Source of the DNA: Gemmatimonadota bacterium
Lineage (GTDB): Bacteria; JBHIER01; G020348925
Assembly: GCA_020348925.1 (NCBI GenBank)
Contig: CP070758.1
Location: 1,834,030 to 1,898,029, forward strand
Reading direction: 5' to 3'
DNA length: 64,000 nucleotides
Part shown: positions 10,701 to 19,552 of the stretch, piece by piece
How positions within the stretch are numbered: position 1 is the first letter of the stretch
Layout: every line of letters begins with the position of its first letter
The notes under the pieces: model-generated
Databases searched by the model: none
What the model was told of the DNA's origin: nothing
Seen by the model: only the letters and a program-made list of their open reading frames with translations
Program-made: the position numbers and the translations under genes

Positions 10701-11707
10701 CCCAGCTCACAAAGATCTGGGAGAAGGTTCTGGAGATTCAGCCCATCGGAGTTAGAGACAATTTCTTTGAACTGGGTGGGCACTCTCTGCTCGCAGTTCG
10801 CCTATTCTCGGAGATCAAGAAGGTCTTGGGAGTAAACTTCCCCCTATCCACCCTGTTTCAGGATTCAACTGTTGAAGATCTGGCCCATGTTATTCGCCAG
10901 GAGGCGTGCTCAGAGCCCTGGTCCTGTCTGGTACCGGTTCAGCCCGGCGGGACCAAGGTTCCATTCTTCTGTGCTGCACCGGCGGCCGGGGAGGCAATCG
11001 GCTTCGCCAACTTAGCCAGGTGTTTGGGATCTGAACAACCCTTCTACGGCCTGGAGCTTCCCACACCGGTTGGAGCACTTTCTGACCCACGAATTGAGGA
11101 TATGGCTGCTGAATGTATCCGGGAAATAAAAACGCTCCAGCCCGAAGGCCCCTATCTGTTGGGGGGAGCATGCATGGGAGGCCTGGTCGCTTTCGAGATG
11201 GCCTGCCAGCTTCACCAGCAAGGGAATGAAATCGCCGTGCTGGTTCTGTTGGATTCGAGCCAACCGGCTCCTCTGATAACGCTGCGGGATTATATCTCCC
11301 TTTTATTATTCCACCATTTGCCGCGTGGACATATGGCCTACTGTCTGATGAACGATTTGAGGGAGAAAGGAAGAAAATTGAAGCGGAAGTTCCTCTTGAG
11401 CCGTGAGGGTCGACGTTTCAAAAGTGTCTGGAAAGCTCATGAAAGAGCCCGGAGAACCTACGTGCCACGCCCTTATCCGGGGCGGATCACGCTCTTTGAG
11501 AGCCGGGAGTTCCATATTCGTTTTCCCGATTACGTGAATCGGTGGTCGGCCCTGGCTGAGGGAGGATTGGATCGCCACATCATACCCTGTGGCCATCGCG
11601 AAACCCTGAGAGAACCCCATGTCCGCATCGTCGCCGAGGAACTGAAAGCGCGCCTCAATGGAAAACTAATGAACGATGAAGGACATGGTAGCGCGATTAC
11701 CACATAA
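7697..11707 (+). CDS. NRPS terminal module of line 1, C-A-T-TE
   Basis: Condensation domain (about 35-470) with intact HHIVSDG, adenylation domain (about 490-960; IYTSGTTGLPK, NAYGPTEAT), carrier domain (about 1000-1070, ELGGHSLLAV) and type I thioesterase (about 1085-1325). By-eye pocket residues are D-A-N-F-T-G-A-I-R plus Lys. The thioesterase nucleophile position is Cys1159 in GGACMGG, where Ser is usual; the Asp of LLDSSQ and the His of CGHRETLREPHV complete the triad. The gene is translationally coupled to the preceding module (four-base overlap) and followed by a 446-base gap, so it closes an acyl-aa-aa line. Its A domain is close to that of the protein at 31634, and its TE is close to those at 15575 and 39515. 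Confidence 0.9.
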   Translation: MSGDQRAVGKVQFTPIMTPVSNKEAHEYSEEVFVFPTSFAQQRLWFLDRLEPQSPAYNIPIALRLKGRLNVRALERSFNEIVRRHEVLRTTFAEMDGQPVQVIAPSLRWRLKLVDVQELPEADREIETRRLAAEEAQRPFDLAQGPLLRTTLVRLKEKEHVLLLTVHHIVSDGWSTGILFREISVFYESFSAGKTSPLSELPIQYADFAVWQREWLQGETLEAQLSYWREQLAGAPPSLEFPTDRPRPLMQTYRGTRQFLVLSEKLTETIKALSQRAEVTPFMTLLAAFSVLLKRYTGQDDIVVGTPIAGRNRPEIEGLIGFFVNTLVMRTDLSGNPGFLEVLGRVREVCLGAYAHQDVPFEKLVEELRPERNLTQSPMFQVMFVLQNATDSALELKDVTLNSLEVDTGTAKFDLALSVIDGAEGLNGILYYNTDLFDAPTINRILKHYENLLEGIVADPEQTVSTLPLLTETERNRILVEWNDTVTDYPSTSCIHQLFEAQVERTPEAIAVQCEKKQLTYRELNARANQLAHYLQTHGVAPEVLVGICLEPSLDMVVGMLGILKAGGAYVPLDPAYPKERLTFMLSDSGASILLTHKTLSDNLPEHHARSIFLDSDLIRISQEEMGNPVCGATAWNLAYLIYTSGTTGLPKGVLIEHRGLCNLVESVKHYIGLKPGRRVLLSYSFGFDASANPIFTTLCSGATIYLAPANFLLRGTGIFQTMRHQAITDAFFPPSFLAALPFEPLPLLQTLTVGAEACPAVVISRWAPGRRFFNAYGPTEATIRATVAECTGDDWRPTIGRPIANTQVYILDRHLQPVPIGVPGELHIGGVGLARGYQNQPELTAEKFIPNPFGDEPGARLYKTGDLARSMPDGTIDFLGRFDHQVKIRGSRIELGEIETTLGQHPAVREVVVTVQAHESGDNRLVAYVVADQHTAPTVRELRSFLQEKLPEYMVPSTFVMLAGLPLTPHGKVDRQALPAPDRITSDLERTFIRARDALESQLTKIWEKVLEIQPIGVRDNFFELGGHSLLAVRLFSEIKKVLGVNFPLSTLFQDSTVEDLAHVIRQEACSEPWSCLVPVQPGGTKVPFFCAAPAAGEAIGFANLARCLGSEQPFYGLELPTPVGALSDPRIEDMAAECIREIKTLQPEGPYLLGGACMGGLVAFEMACQLHQQGNEIAVLVLLDSSQPAPLITLRDYISLLLFHHLPRGHMAYCLMNDLREKGRKLKRKFLLSREGRRFKSVWKAHERARRTYVPRPYPGRITLFESREFHIRFPDYVNRWSALAEGGLDRHIIPCGHRETLREPHVRIVAEELKARLNGKLMNDEGHGSAITT

Positions 11708-12153
11708 TATACCTGATCAGCACTGTTTGCGGATGGTTGGTGGCAGATGATGGGCAAAGCCTTTCGCGGCGGAACTGAACTTCTCTGGTCGGTTTCCGAA
11801 CGTTGTCCAGTGAGCCGGAGGTTGTGCAGAACTCGTACCAGACATGCCCAAGAGGATATCCCTTTTGGTTTTCTCTATAAGAAAAGAGAGAAAAATGACA
11901 GAGAATTATTGTCTGTCGTTTAAAGAATGATTTTATTATGGATATTGGTTTTAGAATAGTCTTGATCTGACTTTGACATACTCTCGATTTCGATGAAGAG
12001 CACCATGAAGCTCGAATCCAGATTTATGATGAATATGAACGATCGAGCGGCGCTGAGACCGATATCGATATCAATGGCGACACGTGCAATGCTCGCATTC
12101 AGTTTCACGCGATACATCCAGTGGTCCGAAATTCAGAAAAGAAAGGTGAGGTG
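11708..12153 (+). other. 446-base gap between NRPS lines 1 and 2
   Basis: No gene is supported here. A weak hairpin, TTTTCTCT and AGAGAAAA around a ten-base loop, lies at 11869-11894 but is AT-rich and lacks a clear terminator run. The second half is AT-rich and could hold the promoter of the 12154 operon; I found no good -35/-10 pair. Confidence 0.4.
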
Positions 12154-12879
12154 ATGTATATCAATCAGGGTGTTTGCACTCAATGCACATTATGTGTTCC
12201 GTATTGTCCCATGAGAGCCATTGCCAGCGATGAAACAACAGGACACGTTGAGATCGACCAGGAAGAATGCGTGGAATGCGAGAGCTGCTTGAGGGCGGAT
12301 GTCTGCTCCAAGGGTGCATTGACCATGCCAGTGCTTGGTTGGCCCAGGATTCTGCGAAATCGGTTCTCAAACCCTTTGACAACTCATCCGGACACCGGAA
12401 TTCCGGGAAGAGGCACCGAAGAAATGAAAACCAATGAAGTTACCGGCAGGTTCACCCGGGATCGAGTGGGAATATCCGTAGAGTTAGGCCGCCCTGGAAC
12501 CGGAACACGATTCTATGACGTTGAAAAAGTCGCCATGGCCGTTGCCCGGCTTGGTGTTCGGTTTGATCCCCATAATCCTGTGACGTGCCTGATGGAGGAT
12601 ACGACCACAGGTAAGATGAGGGAAGACGTTCGGGGTGAAAAAGTTCTATCGGCCATCATAGGATTCGATCTGCCCCGAGAGAAGATTGTACCGGTGTTGG
12701 ACAAACTGAAGGAAGTGACATTCGATATTGACACCGTCTTCAGCCTGGATCTGGTCTGCAGGATGGAGGAAGACGAGAGCAATGCAACCATTACGTTGTC
12801 AAAGGAGAGGGGCTTCATTCCGTCGATAAACGGGAAAGTGAACGTGGGTCTGGGGAAACCTCGAGCGAGGGAGGATTGA
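12154..12879 (+). CDS. Two-cluster 4Fe-4S ferredoxin-type protein with conserved unknown C-terminal domain
   Basis: Residues 1-55 hold two ferredoxin motifs, CTQCTLCVPYCP and CVECESCLRADVC, the second with an unusual extra residue before the last Cys. Residues about 75-241 form a separate conserved domain beginning PGRGTEEMKTNEVTGRF and containing GRPGTGTRF, whose family I recall only as an unnamed companion of ferredoxin domains. It is likely a cytoplasmic electron carrier or subunit for the neighbouring protein at 12881, one base downstream. ATG 12154 is chosen over GTG 12121 because AAAGGTGA precedes it and the ferredoxin starts immediately. The two genes are coupled to the A-T and C-A-T-TE genes that follow, so they probably make or modify a building block. 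Confidence 0.75.
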   Translation: MYINQGVCTQCTLCVPYCPMRAIASDETTGHVEIDQEECVECESCLRADVCSKGALTMPVLGWPRILRNRFSNPLTTHPDTGIPGRGTEEMKTNEVTGRFTRDRVGISVELGRPGTGTRFYDVEKVAMAVARLGVRFDPHNPVTCLMEDTTTGKMREDVRGEKVLSAIIGFDLPREKIVPVLDKLKEVTFDIDTVFSLDLVCRMEEDESNATITLSKERGFIPSINGKVNVGLGKPRARED

Positions 12880-12880
12880 A

Positions 12881-13564
12881 ATGACACACACCCTGCACCG
12901 TTTGGGAAACCCTCAGAGTTTGAGAAAGGATTTTATTGTCCTTGCCATTGCCTCGCAGATCGCTGGCCCCGTGGGGAGTGCCTACAAGTTCAGGGAATTT
13001 GCAGACATAGTATTAAAATACAATCCGTTGAATTTCGGAGACATGATATCCGGAAACATGTTTCAGATGGACTTAGATACGATCCACGCTGGTTACTGCG
13101 ACAATTCTATCGTTCATGCCGTCTTTACCGACGAACATATTGTGGCAAACGTATTGAAGGAATTGAAAGACGCCGATCTGGGACTCTCCATCGTCGTATC
13201 CGGTTTATTGGAACAGACGGCAACATGCTGCAGCACTGCAGGTTTGAAACCACACACTGTTCAATACTCGCTGGGGATCTTGGGGCGAACCGATCTCTTG
13301 CCACAGCCCTGGGTTTTGGAGATGAGTACGATGTGCGGCCACGGCATGGTAGCCTTCTCGCTCATTATAGAACTGGCAGATCGGGTAAAAGATCAGCGGA
13401 TTACGGCAGAAGAGGCGGCGCAAGGATTGGCAAGACAATGTCATTGCGGAGTCTTTAATCCTGACCGAGCAACCGGGATTCTGAAAAGGATAGTGACGAA
13501 AAAAAGCGGGAAAACCCAAGCTTCGAAGGCGTTCGAGAATGAACATGATGAAGCTCTTCGATGA
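12881..13564 (+). CDS. Unknown cysteine-rich protein coupled to the 4Fe-4S protein
   Basis: A 227-residue soluble protein I cannot assign. Its cysteines and histidines cluster in motif-like blocks: TATCCSTAG, STMCGHGMV and RQCHCGVFNPDRA, the pattern of a metal- or cluster-binding enzyme. There is no signal peptide and no membrane segment. The start has GGGAGG about six bases upstream and lies one base past the stop of the 4Fe-4S gene; its own stop overlaps the start of the A-T synthetase gene. The likely role is a redox enzyme fed by the 4Fe-4S partner and acting on an NRPS precursor or carrier-bound unit. That role is inferred from gene order alone. Confidence 0.65.
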   Translation: MTHTLHRLGNPQSLRKDFIVLAIASQIAGPVGSAYKFREFADIVLKYNPLNFGDMISGNMFQMDLDTIHAGYCDNSIVHAVFTDEHIVANVLKELKDADLGLSIVVSGLLEQTATCCSTAGLKPHTVQYSLGILGRTDLLPQPWVLEMSTMCGHGMVAFSLIIELADRVKDQRITAEEAAQGLARQCHCGVFNPDRATGILKRIVTKKSGKTQASKAFENEHDEALR

Positions 13565-15585
13565 GGATCCTGTCACATGGTGAAAGGCGAATGAATCGTA
13601 TGATCAATCATAAAACCGATACTCCCTCGTCACAAAAATCTGTTGGGAGCGGCCGCATCCGACCGACAAATCCTTTCATTCAATTTAAGAAAGAAGAAGT
13701 CGAGCAATCGATTCCTACCCGATTTGAGCAACAGGTGCGACAATACCCCGATCGGATGGCCATTAAGAGCAGGGACCACACGTTCACTTACGAGTCGCTC
13801 AACCAAGCAGCCAATCGAGTGGCGTGGGCAATTTGCGATCGTCACTCCCATGGCCATGATCCGATCGCTCTGTTGCTCGAACACGATGCACCAGCTCTCA
13901 TTGCAATGTTGGGTGTGCTGAAGGCCGGCAGGATATACGTGCCATTGGATCCGGGGTACCCTCCTGAACGACTCAGCTATATACTGGAGAATTGTCAGGT
14001 AGGACTCATCGTGACCAACAGCAAAAATCTCTCCCTGGCGAAAAAACTGACTCAAGATGCACTTACACTGCTCAATATTGATGATTTCAGTACCAGTCTC
14101 TCCACTGAGAACCTTGACCTCAAAATCTCACCGGACTCAGTCACCCACATCCTTTATACATCAGGCTCAACAGGAAAACCGAAAGGGGTTCCTCAGCTTC
14201 ATCGCAATGTTCTTCACGAAATTATGAACTATACAAACGCTGCTCATCTTTCCACGGAAGACCGAATGCTTCTTGTCTCCAGCTTCAGTTTTGGTGACTC
14301 AGTGAGGACTATTTACGGTGCTCTGCTCAATGGCGCTTCCCTCTTTCCACTGAACATCAAAGAGGAAGGATTCGTCTCTCTTTCCGACTGGATGATTGAG
14401 CAAGAGATCACTATTTACCGCTCGGTCCCGACAGTATTCCGGCATTTCGCCCGTACCCTGAGTAGAAAGATGGACTTCCCCGTAATTCGTTTGATCTACT
14501 TGGCGGGTGAACCCGTGTACAGAAGAGACGTGATGCTCTATCGAGATCATTTCTCGTCAGACTGTATTCTTGTCAATGGGCTGGGGAGCATCGAATCCCT
14601 CACATACCGATGGTATTTTCTCGACAAGAACGTCCACATCACGGGTACCAACGTGCCGGTTGGCTTTGCCATTGACGACATGGAGGTCCAATTGCTCGGA
14701 GACAACGGAAAGGAGGTTGGCGTCAACGAAATCGGTGAGATTGCAGTCAAGAGTCGCTATCTTTCCCCTGGTTACGGGCAAAACCCTGATCTCACGCGGC
14801 AGAAATTCCGGCCGGATCCAAAGGGGGGAGACGAACCCATTTATCTCACCGGAGATCTCGGTCTCTTGCTGCCCGACGAATGCCTCGTTCACATGGGTCG
14901 AAAGGACTTTCAGGTTAAGATCAGGGGCTACAGGGTGGAGACTGCTGAGATCGAGATGTTGTTGATGGAGTTAGACACTGTCAAAGAAACGGTTGTTGTG
15001 GCCCGGACGGATGCGTCTGGAGATAAATATCTGTCAGCGTATGTTGTTCCCATCGGAGACCCGGGGCCTGCAGTCGGCGAACTTCGGTCTTTTCTGGAGG
15101 GTCAGCTCCCCGAATACATGATGCCCTCGACCTTCGTCCTGTTGGATGCCATACCGCTGACTCCGAATGGTAAGGTCGATCGTCAGGCTCTGCCCGCGCC
15201 AGACGGCACGAGACCGTTATCGGATAATGCTTTCGCAGCTCCTGGCACGCCGCTTGAAGAAAGGATTGCAGATATCTGGGTCAAGGTTCTGGGATTAGAC
15301 CAAGTCGGAGTTCAGGACAACTTCTTCGAGCTGGGGGGGCACTCGCTGTCAGCAATACAAGCTGTGTCCAGGATGAGCGAAGCGTTCCAAGTGGCGTTGT
15401 CCCTCAGCAGCTTCTTCGAGACACCAACGATTGCTCAACTATCCAGGAAAATTGAGAGCATCAGGAGCGAAGGTGCTGGACCTCGGCCGCCTGCACTATC
15501 GCGGGTCCGCCGAGATTCGCACCATGCGAAGCTGTCCTCACAGGGAGTACCTGTGTCTATTGAGGATACACAGAATGAGGAATAA
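13561..15585 (+). CDS. NRPS A-T protein with non-canonical adenylation domain
   Basis: Adenylation domain (about 45-540; ATP motif LYTSGSTGKPK) and carrier domain (about 565-635, ELGGHSLSAI). The position equal to GrsA Asp235, which binds the alpha-amino group, is Gly245 (SFSFGDSV), and the usual YGPTE motif reads GLGSIES. This places it in a divergent A-domain group, together with the protein at 24846, and argues against an ordinary alpha-amino acid. The Lys of NGKVDR is present. No condensation domain: a starter for line 2. The tail resembles a linker to a C domain and the next gene starts inside this one. The start at 13561 overlaps the previous stop (ATGA); Met codons at 13591 and 13600 are alternatives and would fit the N-terminus of the 24846 protein better. 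Confidence 0.85.
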   Translation: MRILSHGERRMNRMINHKTDTPSSQKSVGSGRIRPTNPFIQFKKEEVEQSIPTRFEQQVRQYPDRMAIKSRDHTFTYESLNQAANRVAWAICDRHSHGHDPIALLLEHDAPALIAMLGVLKAGRIYVPLDPGYPPERLSYILENCQVGLIVTNSKNLSLAKKLTQDALTLLNIDDFSTSLSTENLDLKISPDSVTHILYTSGSTGKPKGVPQLHRNVLHEIMNYTNAAHLSTEDRMLLVSSFSFGDSVRTIYGALLNGASLFPLNIKEEGFVSLSDWMIEQEITIYRSVPTVFRHFARTLSRKMDFPVIRLIYLAGEPVYRRDVMLYRDHFSSDCILVNGLGSIESLTYRWYFLDKNVHITGTNVPVGFAIDDMEVQLLGDNGKEVGVNEIGEIAVKSRYLSPGYGQNPDLTRQKFRPDPKGGDEPIYLTGDLGLLLPDECLVHMGRKDFQVKIRGYRVETAEIEMLLMELDTVKETVVVARTDASGDKYLSAYVVPIGDPGPAVGELRSFLEGQLPEYMMPSTFVLLDAIPLTPNGKVDRQALPAPDGTRPLSDNAFAAPGTPLEERIADIWVKVLGLDQVGVQDNFFELGGHSLSAIQAVSRMSEAFQVALSLSSFFETPTIAQLSRKIESIRSEGAGPRPPALSRVRRDSHHAKLSSQGVPVSIEDTQNEE

Positions 15586-18500
15586 AGACAACTCAATGGG
15601 AAAACAAGTTTTTGTCTTTCCAACATCCTTTGCCCAGCAGCGTCTGTGGTTTCTCAATCAGTTGGATCCCGAAAATCCTGTCTATAATATACCGAGAGCT
15701 TTTCGGGTGACAGGTCCACTCGACGTTGAGGCCCTGGAGCACGGTCTCAACGAGATTATCAGACGTCACGAGATCTTACGGACGACGTTTTCTCATGTTG
15801 ACGGTGAACCGGTGCAGATTATTGCCGAAGCCATGCCCCTGAAGGTGTCGGTGATAGATATGGGTGACATTGAAACCATACCGGAAAGGAAGACCAAGCA
15901 GTTGATCATCGATGAGATACAGCGACCCTTCAACTTGTCACAGGGTCCACTCTTACGGGCGAACCTGCTCCGTCTGGCAGAGGAGGAACACATCCTGCTT
16001 CTTACGATACACCACATCGTGGCTGATGGCTGGTCGATGGGAATTCTTTATCAGGAGCTTTCTACACTCTATAAAGCCTTTGTTTCAAAGAGTCCGTTTT
16101 CCATGCCCGAGCTTCCGATTCAGTATGTCGACTTTGCCGTTTGGCAACGAGAATGGTTACAGGGAGAGATTTTGGAGACACAGCTTGCCTATTGGAGAGC
16201 ACAACTCAAAAGTGCGCCTCCCGTGTTGGAATTTCCGACCGACCACCCACGATCTCCAACGTCGACCTTCAGAGGCGCGAGGCAGTCCCTGGTACTGTCA
16301 AAAACGTTGGGAGAAGCACTCGATGCATTGAGCCAACGGGAAGGAGTCACCTTGTTTATGACACTGTTGGCAGCATTTACAGTTCTCCTCCATCGTTACA
16401 CAGGGCAGGACATCATTGTGGTGGGCACTCCTATTGCAGGTCGGAATCGACCCGAAATCGAAGGGCTGATTGGATTTTTTGTCAACACGCTGGTGATGAG
16501 CACCGACCTTTCAGGAAATCCCAGTTTTCGGGAAGTGCTTGTCCGGGTACGCGAGGTATGCCTGGGAGCTTACGACCATCAGGATCTCCCCTTCGAGACG
16601 CTGGTCGAGGAGTTGCGGCCGGAGCGAAACCTCAATCAATCACCGTTGTTTCAAATGATGTTCGCCCTCCAAAATGCTCCTGAATCCGATCTGATCCTCT
16701 CTGACGTAACAGTCCACTCTTTGGAAGTAAGCAACGGAAGAGCAAAATTTGACCTGGCGCTATCCATGGTGAAGGGGGCAGAAGGATTGACGGGAACAGT
16801 AGAGTACAGTACCGACCTGTTCGAGGCAGCCACCATAAAGCGGTTCCTGACGCATTATCAGAACGTGCTGGAAGCCATCGCGTCCGATCCCGAACAGTTG
16901 ATCTCAACGGTACCGCTCTTGACCCAAAAAGAACGCCATCAGATGCTGGTGGAGTGGAATGATGCGAAAGTGGACTATCCTCAGAATACGTGCATTCATC
17001 AATTGTTTGAAGAGTATGCCCTGCGGACACCTGAAGAAGTAGCCGTTGTTTTTGAGGGTCAGCAGATGACATATGAAGAACTCAACACACGATCAAACCG
17101 GCTGGCCCACTGTCTCATCAAGAACGGTGTGGGTCCCGAGACACTGGTTGGCATCTGTGTGGATCGATCCCTGGAGATGATGGTCGGACTTCTGGGTATC
17201 CTCAAAGCTGGAGGAGCGTACGTCCCCCTCAACCCTGACGATCCGGAGGAACGTCGAGCATTTATGTTGAAAAACGCCCGGGTTAGAGTGGTTCTAACGT
17301 TGGAGAGGCTGGTTCCTGAATTGCCGGAGTCGATGGCATCCGTTATTTGCCTGGATACGGAATGGTCGGCTCTGTCTCAGTACGGCGAAAAAAACCCGTC
17401 CAGTGGTGTTCAGGCTTCCAATCTGGCTTATGTGATGTACACTTCAGGTTCAACCGGCAAACCCAAAGGTGTGATGATTACTCACCGCAATGTGGTGGGA
17501 TTCCTATACTCGTACAAGCAGGTCACCTTAGATGGTGAGACGCGCGTCGGGACCTCAGTCGCTCCCTTCAGCTTCGACACGTCTGTGGAGGAATTCTTTT
17601 CGACGCTCTGTTTTGGCGGGACACTCCACCTTATTCGACCCGAACGCAGTGTCGATGGTGAGTACTTCGCACATTACCTGATTGATCACGGCATTACTAC
17701 CACTTACATTGTCCCCGCTCTCCTCCCTGAGATCGCATCCCACCTGGAGAGGATGAAAGACCGAATGAAGCTGGAGTGTGTGATAACTGGACTTCAACCC
17801 AAGACGGAAGAGGTCTTGCAGCATTTTCGAAACCTATCCGAAAATTTACGAATACTCAATGCCTACGGACCGACAGAGACCACGTATGGTGCGACCGCCT
17901 TCAACTTCAGACAAGCAACCTCGCCGGATAGGGATGTCCCGATTGGGGTCCCGTTCCCCAACTACCAAACCTACATTGTGGATTCAAATCTGAAACCGGT
18001 CCCCATAGGAGCACGGGGGGAGATCTTGATCGGCGGAATTGGCCTGGCCCGAGGGTATCTCCATCAGCCCGAGCTAACCGATGAGAAGTTCATACCCAAT
18101 CCGTTCAGTGACGAACCGGACGCGCGCCTGTACAGAACAGGGGATGTGGGCCGTTATCTGCCGGACGGTACTATCGAGTTCCTGGGACGCACGGATCATC
18201 AAGTGAAAATTCGGGGGTTTCGCATTGAACTTGGTGAGGTCGAGGTGCTGCTTGGACAGCATCCTGCTGTCCAGGAGACCGTGGTCTTGGCTCGAGAGGA
18301 TACACCCGGCGACAAGCGCCTCGTGGCATATCTGGTTATAAATCAGGAGTCCGCTCCTTCCACCAGTGAGCTCCGTCGTTTCTTGGGGAGAAAACTACCC
18401 GAGCACATGGTGCCGTCCGCTTTCGTGGTGTTGGACGCGCTCCCACTGACATCCAGTGGGAAAGTAGATCGTCAGGCACTGCCACCGCCCGACCAAGACC

Positions 18501-19552
18501 GACCCGAGCTGGAGGGTGCGTTCAAGGCCCCCCAAGATACCCTCGAACTCCACCTCACCAAGATTTGGGAAAAGGTTCTGGGCGTTCAGCCCATTGGTGT
18601 CAGGGACAATTTCTTTGAATTGGGCGGACATTCTCTGCTTGCGGTGCGCCTGTTCGAGCAGATCAAGAAGGTCTTGGGGAAAAGTCTGCCCCTGTCCACG
18701 TTATTCAAGGGTTCAACCGTTGAAGAATTGGCCCACGTTATTCGTCAGGAGGAGTGGTCGGACCCCTGGTCCTGTCTGGTGCCGATTCAACCCAGTGGTA
18801 CCAAGATTCCTCTTCTCTGTGTTGCACCGGCGGCCGGAGAGGTGATCAGTTTTGCCGGAATCTCTCGTTGTTTGGGACATGAGCAGCCCTTTTACGGGCT
18901 GCGTCTCCCCAGGGAGGATGGAGCATCCTTTTCTCTGCGAGTTGAGGATATGGCTGCTCAGTGCATTCGAGAGATAGAGACACTCCAGCCCGAAGGCCCC
19001 TATCTGCTGGGAGGGGCATGCATGGGAGGCTTGGTCGCTTTCGAAATGGCCTGCCAACTTCACGAGCAGGGGAAGGAAGTAGCCGTGTTGTTTCTGTTGG
19101 ATTCGAGTCAACCTCCGCCGTTGATATCACTTCGGAATTACATTCCGCAGTTGCTCTTCCACCACCTTCCGCGCGGACAATTGACGTACTGTCTCCTCAG
19201 GGACTTGAGGGAGAAGGGAAGGAAATTGAAACGGAAATTCCCCTTAAACCGTGAGGGTCGAAATTTGAGTAGCGTCTGGAAAGCTCACGAAAAAGCCCGA
19301 AGAGCCTACGTGCCTCGCGTATATCCGGGTCGCATCACCCTGTTTCAGAGCCGTGAGTTTCACATTCGTTTTCCCGATTGCGAGAATCGGTGGTCGGCTC
19401 TGGCTGAGGGAGGATTGGATTGCCACATCTTACCCTGTGGTCATGGTGAAAGCCTAAGAGAACCCCATGTCCGGATCTTGGCCGAGGAACTGAAAGCGCA
19501 CCTCACCGAGGTACAAGCGCGAAAGGGAACAGGGAGAACTAAACGGATTTGA
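15575..19552 (+). CDS. NRPS terminal module of line 2, C-A-T-TE
   Basis: Condensation domain (about 10-450) with intact HHIVADG, adenylation domain (about 475-960; MYTSGSTGKPK, NAYGPTETT), carrier domain (about 985-1055, ELGGHSLLAV) and thioesterase (about 1070-1315). By-eye pocket residues D-T-E-Y-I-G-A-Y-G plus Lys are nearly those of the module at 28374 (SFDTSVEE core in both). The thioesterase has Cys1149 in GGACMGG instead of Ser, with LLDSSQ and CGHGESLREPHV as the other triad parts. ATG 15575 is chosen because GAGGA sits eight bases upstream; the frame is open from 15431, and ATG 15596 is an alternative. It overlaps the end of the A-T gene, so the two proteins should be made together and give a two-unit product. 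Confidence 0.9.
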   Translation: MRNKDNSMGKQVFVFPTSFAQQRLWFLNQLDPENPVYNIPRAFRVTGPLDVEALEHGLNEIIRRHEILRTTFSHVDGEPVQIIAEAMPLKVSVIDMGDIETIPERKTKQLIIDEIQRPFNLSQGPLLRANLLRLAEEEHILLLTIHHIVADGWSMGILYQELSTLYKAFVSKSPFSMPELPIQYVDFAVWQREWLQGEILETQLAYWRAQLKSAPPVLEFPTDHPRSPTSTFRGARQSLVLSKTLGEALDALSQREGVTLFMTLLAAFTVLLHRYTGQDIIVVGTPIAGRNRPEIEGLIGFFVNTLVMSTDLSGNPSFREVLVRVREVCLGAYDHQDLPFETLVEELRPERNLNQSPLFQMMFALQNAPESDLILSDVTVHSLEVSNGRAKFDLALSMVKGAEGLTGTVEYSTDLFEAATIKRFLTHYQNVLEAIASDPEQLISTVPLLTQKERHQMLVEWNDAKVDYPQNTCIHQLFEEYALRTPEEVAVVFEGQQMTYEELNTRSNRLAHCLIKNGVGPETLVGICVDRSLEMMVGLLGILKAGGAYVPLNPDDPEERRAFMLKNARVRVVLTLERLVPELPESMASVICLDTEWSALSQYGEKNPSSGVQASNLAYVMYTSGSTGKPKGVMITHRNVVGFLYSYKQVTLDGETRVGTSVAPFSFDTSVEEFFSTLCFGGTLHLIRPERSVDGEYFAHYLIDHGITTTYIVPALLPEIASHLERMKDRMKLECVITGLQPKTEEVLQHFRNLSENLRILNAYGPTETTYGATAFNFRQATSPDRDVPIGVPFPNYQTYIVDSNLKPVPIGARGEILIGGIGLARGYLHQPELTDEKFIPNPFSDEPDARLYRTGDVGRYLPDGTIEFLGRTDHQVKIRGFRIELGEVEVLLGQHPAVQETVVLAREDTPGDKRLVAYLVINQESAPSTSELRRFLGRKLPEHMVPSAFVVLDALPLTSSGKVDRQALPPPDQDRPELEGAFKAPQDTLELHLTKIWEKVLGVQPIGVRDNFFELGGHSLLAVRLFEQIKKVLGKSLPLSTLFKGSTVEELAHVIRQEEWSDPWSCLVPIQPSGTKIPLLCVAPAAGEVISFAGISRCLGHEQPFYGLRLPREDGASFSLRVEDMAAQCIREIETLQPEGPYLLGGACMGGLVAFEMACQLHEQGKEVAVLFLLDSSQPPPLISLRNYIPQLLFHHLPRGQLTYCLLRDLREKGRKLKRKFPLNREGRNLSSVWKAHEKARRAYVPRVYPGRITLFQSREFHIRFPDCENRWSALAEGGLDCHILPCGHGESLREPHVRILAEELKAHLTEVQARKGTGRTKRI

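Noticed and set aside
2162-12100. Similarity between the leaders at 2162-2345 and 11720-11830
   Set aside because: Only words of about 10-11 bases are shared, and in different order, which chance can explain.
15431-15574. Upstream start for the C-A-T-TE gene at 15575
   Set aside because: The extension lies inside the preceding synthetase gene in another frame and reads as shadow sequence. The ribosome binding site supports 15575.
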